DNA of 64,000 nt from Platynereis dumerilii (GCA_026936325.1 JAPTHN010000101.1:853501-917500), one strand, 5' to 3'; numbered from the stretch's first letter, positions 47,930-61,047 are shown. Notes: generated by a model from the letters alone, not told the origin. Numbers and translations are program-made.

Positions 47930-49550
47930 TCACGGCCTATCGTCACAGCTTTCTAAAGAGGGTCTGCCATGTCTGTACACCCAATAGCTATCTTTCTATA
48001 TATTAAATTAACAGAGGCTGTCCCGCTATCATTGTCACGTCATTTAGTCTATTCCGCCCGTCACGTGCCGTCCCGTGGGCCTGTCACGCCTTTTAGGTTG
48101 TCTGCTGTAATGGGTCAATTCAAGTATGTATAATGTATATGAGGCAGTGCACGAGATAATGGTCAGCCACGTCAGACATTACTGGCACTTTTTGCAAATT
48201 AATTAATGTCTGACCATTCTTATATTCAGGTCAGACAAATTTACGGGCAAAACATCTCTACAGGAAATATATTAAGTGCTAGTCCTCCCTGATGTTGAAT
48301 TGTATTGTAAGATCTCAAGAAACTTAATGGTAATGCTGCAAAACCACCTTTAACAATCAAAGAACAATATTCCATTAAAACGCATTTCAACCATTTGAAA
48401 AAAAATTAGATTAAATTTATAATGTTGTCTGACGTAACATTTTAAAATTTGTCTGACTGGAACTCTCTCTCTCTGTCAGACAAAATGTCTGACCAAAGTC
48501 AATATATGCATGCACTGATATATATGAGGCATCACAATTTTCTAAGACACTGATATCAGTAATTGAAACCAGAGTCACACATTTTGCTCAGCTAAAATAA
48601 AATTTTAGTTAGGTATATTACCACAACCCAGAGATGTAGGCCTACTTTGTCAAAATATGAAATCCGCCAGGAGGTAGCTCCATCATGTGGCAAATAGTTG
48701 AACTGCTAAAATCCCTGGATGCGGCTGGCAATCCAGGCATTTGTGCCACTGCATGCCTGAACAACATGCTCTTGGTGTAAATGCAATGGGCGTATCATAA
48801 GAGTTTGTACTAGGCCTATATCTAAAATTAAAGGTGCTGAAATGCGCTAGGCTTGTAAAAGAAAAGAAATGATGAGATAATGTTCAAAATGATTGCCTGG
48901 CTCCAGTATATATGGAGCACTGGCCCTAATATGCTCCTGCTCATAATTTGTGAAAAAGATCAACATTTATAAGTAGGCTACCAAAATGAAATTTTCACAC
49001 ACAAAGAAATTCACTTACTTTACTGTCTAGCTCTGTCTACTGTATATTTCGTTTCTATAGACGGGTAGTTAATAGTCATAGAAAAACTTTACTGGCTAAT
49101 TAGGCCTGCATCCTTCAACAATCAATAAAATTACACAGAAAATCTTTTAAACTTTGTAACTTTTAGTATGGCTCTTAATATATAATTGAGCTGTAAACAA
49201 ACAAATTAGAAAAGCTGACAATGTTCCAAAAACCAAATGGCTTTGCCAAATTTGTTTTGTCCAATAATCAGAGCATTTTTTATAGGATTTCTGACTGGGA
49301 TATCGACAGAACAACCTTATTTGTAGCGCCGTGATGTTCGACATTTATAGATCAGTGGAAGATCTAGACATATTTACGATTGTGTATCTCCAGATATACC
49401 ACCAAAGAAAGGAGTTTGAACCTGATTGCTCCAATTTGCTCGTTTAGGTGTTAGGACAATTTCCACAAAAAACTTAGTTTGACAAATTTTTAGTTAATGA
49501 AAATAAATTGAAAATCAGATGAAATAAGCAGAAATGTAAATATTGGATAC
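47930..49550. other. Gene-free stretch with GTCAGACA motifs
   Basis: No exon is supportable. GTCAGACAnnATGTCTGAC-type palindromes and halves occur near 48170, 48220, 48430 and 48475, and again at 35608 in EPC intron 5. They may outline an old transposon with ill-defined ends (about 48165-48500). Confidence 0.4.
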
Positions 49551-49888
49551 TACGAGGGGTTTTCCATAAGTTCTGTCCAACTAGTCATAACTTTTGCAAG
49601 ATTTGATGTAGAAACATGATATTTGGGTCAAATAATATTGACGTAATTTGCAAATAACTCCTAAAAAATCAGATCATAAAATCAAAAATAAATGCTTAAT
49701 CTGTTGCCATGGAAACCATAAGTCATGAAATGCGGCCCAGACTTTGTAGATCTCACTTAAAATGAATTGAACACCTGCTTGCATTATCTGTGTCTTGACA
49801 TATTGAATTGAAGTATATTCTTATTTTTCTCATGAAATATAATCAGTTAATTGTAAAATTAATAGCAATGGAAACTGCCCAACTAACT

Positions 49889-50445
49889 TGTTTGTGTTGC
49901 CTGTACGTAGCACTTGCGAACTGAGCCAACTTGCATGACAAACTTGCCTAACTTGTTTGTGTTGCCTGTATGTAGCATTTGCGAACTGAGCCAACTTGCA
50001 TGACAAACTTGCCTAACTAACTTGTTTGTGTTGCCTGTACGTAGCACTTGCGAACTGAGCCAACTTGCCTGACGAACTTGCTTGTGTTGCCTGTACGTAG
50101 CACTTGCGAACCAGCCAAAAACTTGCTTAACAAACTAACTTGCTTGTGTTACCTGTACGTAGCACTTGTGAACTGAGCCAACTTGCCTGACAAACTTGCC
50201 TAACTCACTTGCTTGTGTTGCCTGTTTGTAACACGAGCGAACCAGAAAAATAAAAAACTTGCTTAACAAACTAACTGTGCTTGTGTTGCCTGTACGTAAG
50301 TACTTGCCTGACAAACTTGCCTAACAAACTCACTTGCGAACCAGACAAAAACTTTCTTTACAAACTAATTTTCTTGTGTTGTCGTATTTAGCATTTGCGA
50401 ACTGAGCCAACTTGCCTCACAAACTTGCCTATTATATTAACTTGC
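49889..50445. repeat. Tandem monomers of about 65 bp upstream of the LINE
   Basis: Eight or nine units share CTTGTTTGTGTTGCCTGTAC, GTAGCACTTGCGAACTGAGC and ACAAACTTGCCTAAC. They end about 70 bp before the LINE reading frame and start after the foldback arm. The simplest view is a monomer-type LINE 5' UTR, as known in mouse L1. Confidence 0.8.
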
Positions 50446-50513
50446 TTTTGCTGCTAACTGTCCTGACAAGCTACAGCATCTTTGAATCTAATCAATTTGT
50501 CTGATAAACTAAG

Positions 50514-53500
50514 TTGCTTGTGATATTGAATACTGACGGCTTAAGTATGTCCCAACCAATCAAGCTGTACTCTGATGTGGTGCGCTCTGGTTTAAACAAT
50601 TTGGAAAATCGACATGGTTCAAGCCAAATGATAAAACAAAAAGTCAGAACAACTACTGATCATAGATATATAACAAACCAAAGAAATAGATTTGATAATT
50701 GTGCAGAAGCAGACACTCGACTTGGCTGGGAAAATCCGAGGGAGTCCCGCCCACTGAAAGTTTGCATATGGAATGCTCAAAGCATACGACAAAAAACACA
50801 AGTTGTGAAGGATTTCAGAGATGAATTTGATCTTGACGTTTTTCTTTTCACTGAAACCTGGCTGAAAGCAGATGACAGAGTTGAAATTGGTGAACTGGAA
50901 AGAAATGGTGAATGTTTTTACCTGGGTTCATCTCGCGAGAGTAGACCTGGAGGTGGAGTAGGATGCATTGTAAAAACAGGCATTAGAGCAATGAAAAAGG
51001 AAAGCATGAAAACAAAAACTTTTGAGCACATGGAAATTCGGTTGCAATTAAATGGAAGAATTGTCACAATTCTTGTAGTGTACAGGCCGGAACCCTTCAA
51101 AAAGAACAAATACAGTTTATCAGAATTCTTTAATGAATTCACAAACTTCTTGTCCCACCATCAGACTTATCATAATGAAACTATAGTTGTCGGAGACTTC
51201 AACTTTCACGTGAATAAACCAGATGATGCCAAAGTTATTCAATTTAACAACATTCTTGAAATGTTTGACCTTGTTCAACATGTATCCTCACCAACACACA
51301 AAGATGGAAACACACTTGATTAGGTAATAACCAATAAAACAACAACTCTCAGAGATTGTGCTGTCAGTGACCTACTGTCGGACCATAACTGTATCCTCTT
51401 TAACATTGACATTAACAAGGGCAAAAATCCACAGAAAAAGATTGCCTTCCGAAAGACCCGCAGCATAAATATAGCCAAATTCAAGAAAGACATTGAACAG
51501 CATCTATCACAAAAACTACAACACCATGATCGATCAGTCTACTTGAACAGACTTGTGTCACTCTACAGATCAACTGAAAAGATTTTTGACAGACACGCCC
51601 CTGTTAAGACTAAACTTGTGACAGTTCGCAAACCTAACCCATTCACAAATCAAGAAATAAAGCCTCTTAAAAAGGAAAAGAGAAAGGCAGAAAAAATATG
51701 GCGAAAAACTGGTTTAGAAAAAGACTGGAATATCTTCAAAGAAAAACGAAATTCTCTCAATGAAAAGCTTAATCAGCTTAAATCAGACAATCTCAGGTGT
51801 AAAATTCAAGCCACAAAGGGAAATTCTAAGGCGATGTTCAAACGTCTAAATTCTCATCTCAACAGAAAACAAGATCTGCCTCTTCCCCATCACACAAATG
51901 AAATAGAAATAGCGAACCATTTCAACAACTTCTTTGATGAAAAGATCAAAAACATCAGATCTAAATTAGATTCAGGAATGAAGATCACAACTGATGCCTC
52001 TCAAACCAACCTCGGACACAATTTACATCAGTTTAAGTCTCTATCAGAACAAGAAGTCAAGAAACTTATCACTGAAATGCCTGTCAAACACTGCCAACTT
52101 GATCCAATGCCAACATGGCTACTGCTTGAATGTGTTGATGAATTTCTGCCAGTCATAACGAAAATTGTTAATATGTCATTAACCCTTGGAGAAATGCCCC
52201 TTGAACTGAAGCATGCACTTGTCAAACCACTTTTGAAGAAAGAAGGTCTTGAATTGATCAAAAAGAATTATCGGCCTGTCTCTAACCTTTCTTTTCTGAG
52301 TGAAATAATTGAAAGTGCTGTAATCAAACAGTATGTTGATCACCTCACTCAGAACAATCTTGACGATGAAAAACAATCAGCCTACAAGCAATTTCATAGC
52401 ACAGAAACCCTCTTAACAAAAATCCATAATGATATTATGCTTAATCTGAGCAATGGGGAGGTGACAATGCTAGTATTGTTGGACTTGTCTGCTGCATTCG
52501 ACAAAATTGATCATGAAATTTTGCTAGAAAGACTGCGTAACAGGTATGGTGTGCAAAGTGCAGCCTTAAGATGGTTCAAATCTTATATTTCTGAAAGATC
52601 ACAGTCTGTGATAATAAATGATAAAACGTCAAGCAAACTTCCTCTCAATTTTGGAGTTCCTCAAGGTTCCAAACTTGGACCAATCTTATTTAACTCCTAT
52701 GTTGCCCCAGTCAGTGAAGTAGCTCGAAAAAATCAAGTTCACGATCAGAAGTACGCTGATGATGAGCAACTTATCCTGTCGTTTAAACCAACCTTTTTGG
52801 GTGAAGAACATGCAAAACAGAAAATGGAAAATTGTATTGCTGAAATCAGAAATTTCTTGCGTGACAACAAGCTGTGCAATAATGGAGATAAAACTGAACT
52901 TCTTCTGATTGGAGCACCAAACCAACTGAAGAAACTTCAAATGACATCTATCAATGTTGACGATGTTGAAATCAAAATTGCCAACCACGTCCGCAATTTA
53001 GGAGTGCTCTTTGACAAAAATATGACCATGGAGAAGCAGATCAACAAAATGTGTCGTAATGCATATTTCAATTTAAGAAACATGTCAAAACTCCGAAAAA
53101 ACCTGAACAAGGAAATAGTTAAAACTGCTGTCAATGCACTTGTCACTCCTCATTTAGATTACGGAAATGGGCTGTTGCATGGCACTGCTACCCGGTTGTT
53201 AAATAAACTTCAGGTTGCTCAAAACTCGGCAGTTCGATTAATTGAAAGGTTGAAAAAACACGAGAGTGTCAGCCAGAGTAGGAAACAACTGCACTGGTTA
53301 CCAATCACAGCAAGAATTCAGTTCAAATTGATGACAACTACGTGGAAGGCAATGAACAACCAGGCACCACAATACATCCAAGAACTTATTCAAGTAAAAT
53401 CTCAACGAGAACACAACCTGCGAAGCAACCGCAAACTGCTGTTAGCAGAACCTGCTCCATGCAACAAAAATAAGTTTGAAGATCGAGCATTTTCCTATGA

Positions 53501-53627
53501 TCGAGCATTTTCCTATGCAGCCCCAAAACTCTGGAACACTTTGCCTGATAGAGTGAGAACTGCACAAACACTAGAAAGCTTCAAGAAGAATCTAAAAACC
53601 TACTTGTTTCAGAATTCCTACAAGTGA
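50514..53627 (+). CDS. CR1/L2-type LINE ORF2: endonuclease plus reverse transcriptase, one in-frame stop
   Basis: One frame runs 50514-53627 with a single TAG at 51321-51323 that divides the endonuclease. Upstream: KVCIWNAQSIRQKT, FTETWLK, VVYRPEPF and VVGDFNFHVN are APE-type endonuclease motifs. The final SDLLSDHNC motif comes after the stop. Reverse transcriptase: NYRPVSNLSFLSEIIE, HSTETLLTKIHNDI, LVLLDLSAAFDKIDHEIL, GVPQGSKLGPILF, catalytic YADD at 52752-52763, then NLGVLFDKNM. The spacing and the HSTETALL-like and LLDLSAAFD blocks place it in the CR1/L2 group. The near-intact frame implies a young insertion. Met50514 is the first start; Met50547 is an alternative. No separate ORF1 was found. 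Confidence 0.93.
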
Positions 53628-53711
53628 TTTGATCTGAAAAAGCGCTGATAAGCAGTTTACTGAAATTAGCGCTATATAAATCCATATTATAATTATTATT
53701 ATTATTATAAC
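53628..53711 (+). mobile_element. LINE 3' end with an ATT tail
   Basis: AGCGCTATATAAATCCATAT followed by an ATT microsatellite is the typical 3' end of L2/CR1-type elements. This fixes the orientation and the end of the LINE. Confidence 0.8.
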
Positions 53712-54936
53712 TGGTATTTTTGTTACATCTCAGTTACTTTACCATCACTCATGCAGTTTCTCGGTTTTTTACGAGATGAGCAATTTTTTGGATATGGATC
53801 ACATCATATGTACCTGTTACATTTTTTAATTTTAATTGGATAAAACTAGCAGAGACTGTAAGAACCTTTTATCATACATACAAGGAAGACAGTATGAGTG
53901 ACAGAACCAATTAAAAATTATACAAACTTTTCCTGAATGAAGAGAAGACACAATGGAAAAAAGAAAAGAAGACTGGAAAATGCCAAAACTGACCTTAACA
54001 TGAAGACTGAGGTATCATACTTAGAAATGGATAGAAAGTATGAGAAAACGTATTTACAAGGTCCCAGTCATTATTTCTGGAAGTTGTGAAATGACTATGA
54101 ATGTTTTGGAAAAATTCTTTTCTATATCCCTTGTAATGATTACATATTACACGATATGTCAAGTATGTGTCTGTTAACAAGCTCTTAGTCGCATTTCATG
54201 ACTTTTGGTTTCAAAAGCAACAAATCAACAATTTATTTTTACTTCTATGATCTGATTTTTTAGGGATCATTTGCAAATTATCTCAATAGCAACTGACCCA
54301 AATATCATTTTTATATTTAAAATCTAGCAAAAGTTGTGACAGGCTGGACAGAACTTATGGAAAACCCATCGTAAAGAACAAAAAGTCTGCGAAACACCAA
54401 CTCTGATCTTAATATATGGACTATGAGGCGTTGATTTTTCAAGGGATATAATGTTATAGGAAATGTACTCAGTGTCAAGTTCATTATCACAAGAATTTTT
54501 GAAATGCTAGGGATTATTTTTAATATGTTTCTTGTCCGGTAAACATTACATTTTTTGACAAGATATAATGAATATGTGTCTCTAATAGTGCCCTGGGCCG
54601 CATTTCATGACTTTTGGTTTCCATGGCAACAAATTAACCATTTATTTTTGTTTCTATAATCTGATTTTTTCAGGATCATTTGCAAATTACTTCAATATTA
54701 TCTGACTCAAATATCATGTTTCTGTATTAAATATTGCAAAAGTTATGGCAAGTTGGACAGAACTTTTGGAAAACCCCTCGTAGATGGAGAAGAATATTTT
54801 TAATGTTGAATGAAAAAGTCTCAGATACAAATTTATACATCAAAGGACTTCAGATTAAGGAAACCGTATGAGTCTCTGGAAAAAATGGTCTCCAAATGAC
54901 AACAATCCAGCATCACTTACAGACCAAATTTGTTAA

Positions 54937-54979
<43 letters not shown>
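54937..54979. repeat. (TA)n microsatellite
   Basis: About 20 TA units lie shortly beyond the foldback element. Confidence 0.95.
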
Positions 54980-54980
<1 letters not shown>

Positions 54981-55208
54981 TGAACTGAACTATAACTTCA
55001 ATTTTCTGATAAAGTTATCTTTATTTGTGAAGGTTTTTTATGAGAAACTGAATTTTTCCCTACAGGTGGAAAAGGAAAAAAATGCAGTTGAAACGAACAA
55101 CAATTCCAGTTTTCCGTACATGAACATATCTCCGTGATTGGCTCCAGCCTCCATGCCCTCCAATAGGTGTACAAAGGAGATCGGCTGTAAAAAGTATCTA
55201 CATATATA

Positions 55209-56226
55209 AAAGTGCTAACTCTCTTGGCTCCATGTCTCAAGCATAACTCTGTCACAATTCGCAGCACACCTATCAAATTTTCCATGTGTCACATCACTGA
55301 CATTTACTTTGTTTTGCAATAGACACTGTACTTCAACAATTCTTACTTCCTTGAAATTCACCTTCATTTAACACCTTCTGCACCAGTATTTCACTAATGT
55401 GCATAAATGGGTCATGGGCTTTCTGGCAAGTTCACCAGGTGGCAACATAGGCCAGCCATTCCACACAGCACATGCAGGTGCTGCCACCACAGCATGCTCA
55501 TGAATACAAATTGTTCTCCACACTAAATTTGCATGAACAAAATCAATGTTTTCAAATTTATCAAGTTCTTAACAGTTTATTACTCAAAGGCCACAACTGT
55601 TTATATAATACTGTCACCCTTTATGATTATCAGCAACATGCCCTCATATTGCTATTTCCACAGGCACACAACCCAGTTTAAGTGGCTCAAATACCCGCTT
55701 GCAACGGGTTTTCTAGTCCAAACATAAAAGTGCTAACTCTCTTGGGTCCATGTCTCAGGCATAACTGTTCTCATCATGCTCATCAAACATTGCATGTTCC
55801 ACATCACTGACATTTACTTTTGTTTAGAAATAGTACCTGTACTTCAACAATTCCTACCTTCTTTAAAATACACCTTCATTTGACATCTTTCCCGGCAACT
55901 TTTGATAAATGTGCACTACTAGGTCATATACTTTTTGTCAGGCTATCCACGTGGCAGCAGGGACCAGGCGCACTGACAACTGCTGCCACCACAATATGGC
56001 CATACATTGTAAATACACTGTACAAAGAGCATTTGTTTTCCCACCCAATCTGACATTTTCCATCTATAAAACACATAACCATTACATTTGAATTTTATGC
56101 AAAATGTCCATTTATTCTTATCAATTTGGACCACCATGGCCTCCTTCACTGTCATATTCAGGCACACATATCCTACCCTAAAATAAGCTTAAATGGCTCA
56201 AATGCCTGCTTGCAATGGGTTCTATG
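55209..56226. repeat. Diverged tandem duplication, two units of about 510 bp
   Basis: Unit 1 (about 55209-55727) and unit 2 (about 55728-56226) share in order GTGCTAACTCTCTTGG, ACATCACTGACATTTACTTT, CACCTTCATTTGACA-like, TGCTGCCACCACA, and GTGGCTCAAATACCCGCTTGCAACGGGTT-like ends. The units have drifted substantially. No coding frame is shared. Confidence 0.75.
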
Positions 56227-56835
56227 TCTACTAAAGTTAGTAGCTAAGTAACTCGTGAGCAGGCACTCCATGGCTTAATTAGTAGCCGTGTCAGTTCCTT
56301 ATCCTGAAAAACTTCAGTAAGGCTTTTTCCGTTAAAGATTAGAGGATCATAGTCAAAGAACTAAGCAAGTGTGTTAACGAAAAAAGCAAACAGTGATATA
56401 AATCAGCTTGTGCACGTTCATTTTGTAAATATCACTAAAAATGGTTATCATTGCAGGAAATTACCATCACATGAGGACAATTGCAAGTCCAGCGAAGTCC
56501 TGGCCCTGACAGGCTGATTGAGTGTGTGGGGATGATCGGTTGGGTATCAGAAGAAATTCTGATCTCAATGCAGCCATCCTCCCCACACATCAGCATGACA
56601 ACAGCGGGACTTATTTAATCCACGGCAAATCCCTAATTTCTCTGAAGCCTTCAGGTTATTTTCCTCATGTAATGTTTAGGCCTGCCAAAAGTTATAGAGT
56701 TAGTTGAAACTGTGATACATCTCCATGCCAAGTTTTATTTGGAAGTGATAGACAAAACAGTTATTTTGAAATAGCCTGTCAAATATGACTTTGCACACTG
56801 CCAAATCATGGCTGGGGCCGCTGGGCCTAGCCCTA

Positions 56836-57014
56836 CACTCTAAAAAATGTCGGGACAAAATTGGTTTTTTAGATTCAAAATTTTTTTTTGAAAAACCAAA
56901 TTTCAATGCAAAACCAAAAAAAAAATCCATGTTGGTTTTTTGAATTGAAATTTGGTTTTTCAAAAAACCATTTTGAATCTAAAAAACCAATTTTGTCTGA
57001 AATTTTTTAGAGAG
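56836..57014. mobile_element. TA-flanked hairpin element
   Basis: The 179-bp segment folds on itself: CTCTAAAAAATGTC, ACAAAATTGGTTTTTTAGAT and TTGAAAAACCAAATTTCAAT have complements in the other half. TA flanks both ends (56834-56835 and 57015-57016). Confidence 0.8.
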
Positions 57015-57143
57015 TAGAGATGATGTTGATGGCCTGTTTGCACAACAAAGGGTCATATTCCACGGCTAGGCTGGGCCATAACACTTTGAGAGGGTCATAG
57101 GATGGTGATGACAGTGCTAGGGTGACTGGGTGAGGGTCATGTG

Positions 57144-57351
57144 CACTGTACATTTTGAATTTTGAGTTAGCTTAATTGATTGAGTGAGATGGTTGCACAA
57201 TTCCTTTGAGCCAACATAGCTTGTTGTTTGCAAGTTATAACAGCATAAAGATTATCATAACTCAAAACAGCAAGCTATCATGGCTCAAACAAATTGTGCA
57301 ACCGTCTCACTCAATCATTTGAGCTAACTCAGAATTTCAGAATTTACAGTG
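57144..57351. mobile_element. Hairpin element, CACTGTA ends
   Basis: Two arms of about 95 bp are inverted copies: CACTGTACATTTTGAA, GAGTTAGCT and GATTGAGTGAGA, then GGTTGCACAATT. The target duplication is not clear. It may be a relative of the CACTG-ended elements. Confidence 0.7.
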
Positions 57352-59825
57352 TGGGGCTGAAGACATTGCTCATCTTGAACAGATGGTAATTTCCTTGACT
57401 GGTTATAGAATTGAATTTTGAATTTTTTTATTTCACTTAGTGGAACATTGACACACACATTCAACATATATATAACAATCTTCCATTTTGCTAAACCAGT
57501 AAGGAAAACCACACTAAGCAGGACCATGGCAGGTACAAGGGAAGGAGTGAAATCATTGAATTATCACAAAATCTAAATGTTTTTCACACTGTCATTATTT
57601 TTCATGCATATTAAGCCTGGGCAAAAGTGGCTCAGACCTATTTTAGTTAATGTTTTTGGTAATCACTTGTGAAGTCCTTTGATGCCCCATGTACGTCTCG
57701 CTACCCCCTGACCTCTTTAGGAGGGGTTTTTAAAATTCCCGCTACCTGCCTCAATGTGAGTCAAAGCCTCACTGTGAGTCTCACCTGGAGATCTGACCAA
57801 GATCTCGATCTGAGACAAGGAGGGTAGTGATAGCAGTTTTTCTCACCTAATTGTGATACTGTGAGTCTTTTTCTGGTCCAAATATCTCCAAAATTAAGGA
57901 TTTTAAGGCAATAAAGGGTGAGAAAATGGCCCATTTTAAGTCTAAACAGATGGAAAAGTTACTTGTATATATCTCTCAATAACTTCAAAGTGCTATATAG
58001 TGCATCTTTGTGAACTGGGTTGATGAATGAGGAGAACATGTGCCCCCTGACAGTATGGTTCTTGTAGTTGTCGATTGTTGTCGATTTTGTCAGTGCTAGT
58101 GTAAAGAGGGCAGGGTTCAGTAGTTTTAAATAAACAATCCATTGAACAATTTTAAACATAATATTCCTTTAGGGCTCAATTTAACTTGTAGTAAGCAATA
58201 CTGATGCAATAATTTTGTAATGTATATCAAAAACATGCAACCTATTTAGGACTATTTAATTTGATAATTTAATTAATTATAAAATAAATTATCATTATAT
58301 AAATTTGATTGAACATACGAAAAAAAATCTAAAAATGTTCTTATTTAATATAATACAAACTGGACAATATGTACAGTTGAATGACATGGATCTGTCCACT
58401 GATATCTGTCTATCTACCTGTCTATCTAGCTAGCTGTCTATATAGCTATCAGTCTAGTTATCTGGCCAGCTATCTGCCTATCTATCTACATTCCTACATT
58501 CCTATATTTCTACATTTCTATCTATCTATCCAATCTATCCAACTATCTATCCAACTATCTATCCAACTATCTATCCAACTACCTATCCAACCACCTATCC
58601 ATCTTTTGGTAGAAAAATTAATTAATTCCTGTCTGTCTATCTATCAAAATTTATTTTGCAAATCAATAGATGTCAATACTATTATTATTAGAATTCACAA
58701 TTTCCTAGTCAGCCACTACTGTAGGAAGCTCAGTATAAACAAAATAACTAAATTTATTGGTGGGAAATCCTGGAATTCCTTGATGACATGACCATTTTGG
58801 ACCAATGAGAGGGCATTTCTGCAATACCCCTTTGAGAAAGACACCCCCTCACTGCCATTTTTGGGACTTCATTAGAGGCTATTATGAGCTGTTATTATTG
58901 TTGGCCCTTAATTTTAATCTATGAAGAATGAAGAAAGAAAATTATATATATATATACCAAAGAAATAAAAATAAAAATAAAATAAAAATAAATAAATAAA
59001 AGAAGATTTAATTAGTTAATGGAACAAAATAAAATAAAGGTGGATGATGATGAAAATGAATATGGGGGTGACCATAATGAAGATTCTGTATCGTACAAGA
59101 GGAATTTGAGTAATACTGTAATTAAATAATATTTTCTACTGGTAAGTTTGACAGACCTGTCTTGAGTAGAACTTAATGAAGCTTTTCAATTTATGTTTTT
59201 CCTTTAAGTTTTCTGATAATTGGAGCCACAAATGAGGGGATGAACCAAGGAAGCTTTTATTATATTGCAGTGTTGTATGATGAGAAGCTCTTAAATTATT
59301 TCTATTTCTTGTGTTATATGTGTGTCTAGTGACATCAAATAAATTAGTTAATAAATTAGTTAATTTCTATAGAAAATAGAAATGCTAATTGTTGCCTACA
59401 GTGTAAGTGAATGGGCAGAATGTATTTTTGAAAAGTTCAGAAGCAAATTATTGTACTTTAATGATTCACTGAAAATCACCCCCAGTGCTGTTGTTGACTT
59501 TCAAATTTTGGCAGCATAAGAATACTCATAAAATCAATAACACACGATAATAATGTTGTTGTTATGCACTCAAAATCAACATACTTTTATTTCTTTAAGA
59601 ATTGACTTATGAATCTGGGGCTTTTCATAACAGCTAAAGACTCAGAAACAGTTCCATCTAGCCTGCTCCAGAAATGTTGATTTTCCAGTTTATCAAATGT
59701 GTTCTCGCATTTACTGTGACCATCCGGGCAGGTGAGGTCTTTTATTTGAACATTTTTCTTTTCTGCCAAAAGTTCAAAAGTTTGTTTTTTTTTAGAGATT
59801 TCTTAATCTCGATATCGACAAGTCT
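57352..59825. other. Gene-free stretch with simple repeats
   Basis: No exon is supportable. A degenerate CTAT/CCAACTAT microsatellite occupies about 58395-58640, and a short AAATA-rich tract lies near 58965-59000. Confidence 0.45.
58395..58640. repeat. Degenerate CTAT / CCAACTATCTAT repeat
   Basis: CTAT and CTGTCTAT units grade into a 12-bp CCAACTATCTAT repeat, which then fades. Confidence 0.85.
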
Positions 59826-59939
59826 GTGTCCAATGGCAAAACCTAGTAAGTAACATTTTGGGCCAAATTGAGATGAGGTTCAAAAAATAACGTGCAAGCA
59901 CTTTAACAGCTGCTTGTAGATAGACTTAGTATATAATTA

Positions 59940-60091
<152 letters not shown>

Positions 60092-60684
60092 CCTACATGT
60101 ATACCCTCCCTCCCTCCTTCCCCCCTCCCTTTTTCCTTCCTACTTTCCTTCCCCTTTTCTTCCTGGATCTGGCTGCTGCTGTTGGTGCTGGTTTCACTGC
60201 AGCTGGTCATTTGAAATTCGCGCCAAAAACGATCATTTTAGCTTCGTAAATAAAAAATTTAATGTCACAGAAGTTTACCAGAAGTTGATGGAAGCAAAAT
60301 TATATTGAGACTGTATACTAAGTTTCAATGGGATAGGTGAAATAGTGCGACCTGGTCAGAACCTTACCAAAAATGCTTTGTGCAATACAGGCTGCAAGCA
60401 GCTGTAAAAATGGCTTTTGAGGCTCTTAAAAGCCTTTTTAGAGAGGCTTGCTTGCTTGCAAGCGGCATCTCTATTGTGGGAGGATGGCTCTGAAACTTAA
60501 GACAACTGCCTTGGTCATGCTGTTTCATCTCTGTCATTAAAACTTTGCATACAGTCTCGATAGAATTTTATCTTGCGTTGATAAACTTTTGATGTCTTTC
60601 TGAGATGAAGAAATTAATAAAGAAAACAAACAGGCTGAGTTTCTGCAGGTCAAAGGTCAATCACCAAAAGTAGGTCACAGGCCA

Positions 60685-60770
60685 AGATACCCTCCAGCAG
60701 GTCTCACATGCCAGATACCCTCTGCAGGTCTCACATGCCAGATACCCTCTGCAGGTCTCACATGCCAGAT
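60685..60770. repeat. 27-bp triplicated repeat
   Basis: CAGGTCTCACATGCCAGATA plus CCCTCTG is repeated three times with one or two changes. Confidence 0.88.
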
Positions 60771-61047
60771 ACCCTTGTGCAGGTGACAGGCAAAGGGGTA
60801 GATACTATCATGGGCAGTCTATCTACAAGCATCTCTTAAAGTGCTTGCACGTTATTTTTTTTTACCTCAGCTAAATTTGACCCAAAATGTGACTTACTAG
60901 GTTTTGCCATTGGACACTAGAACTTTTTTTTACTTTAAAAAAGATGGCTCATAGGTAGAATTTCTTCAAAATGTTTCAAATTTATCTCAACCATGGTATA
61001 TCAAGGATATGTAAAGAAATTTGGGGTTCACACCATTACCTGAAAAA

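Larger units (their letters stand above)
49553..54780. mobile_element. TA-flanked long-inverted-repeat element split by a LINE
   Basis: The left arm 49553-49742 and the right arm 54591-54780 are inverted copies about 190 bp long (roughly 85 percent alike by eye), both starting CGAGGGGTTTTCCA. TA flanks both ends (49551-49552 and 54781-54782). A third copy of the right arm, 54189-54371, also ends at TA. No transposase is seen. This is a mariner-type foldback element into which the LINE at about 49889-53711 was inserted. Confidence 0.82.
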
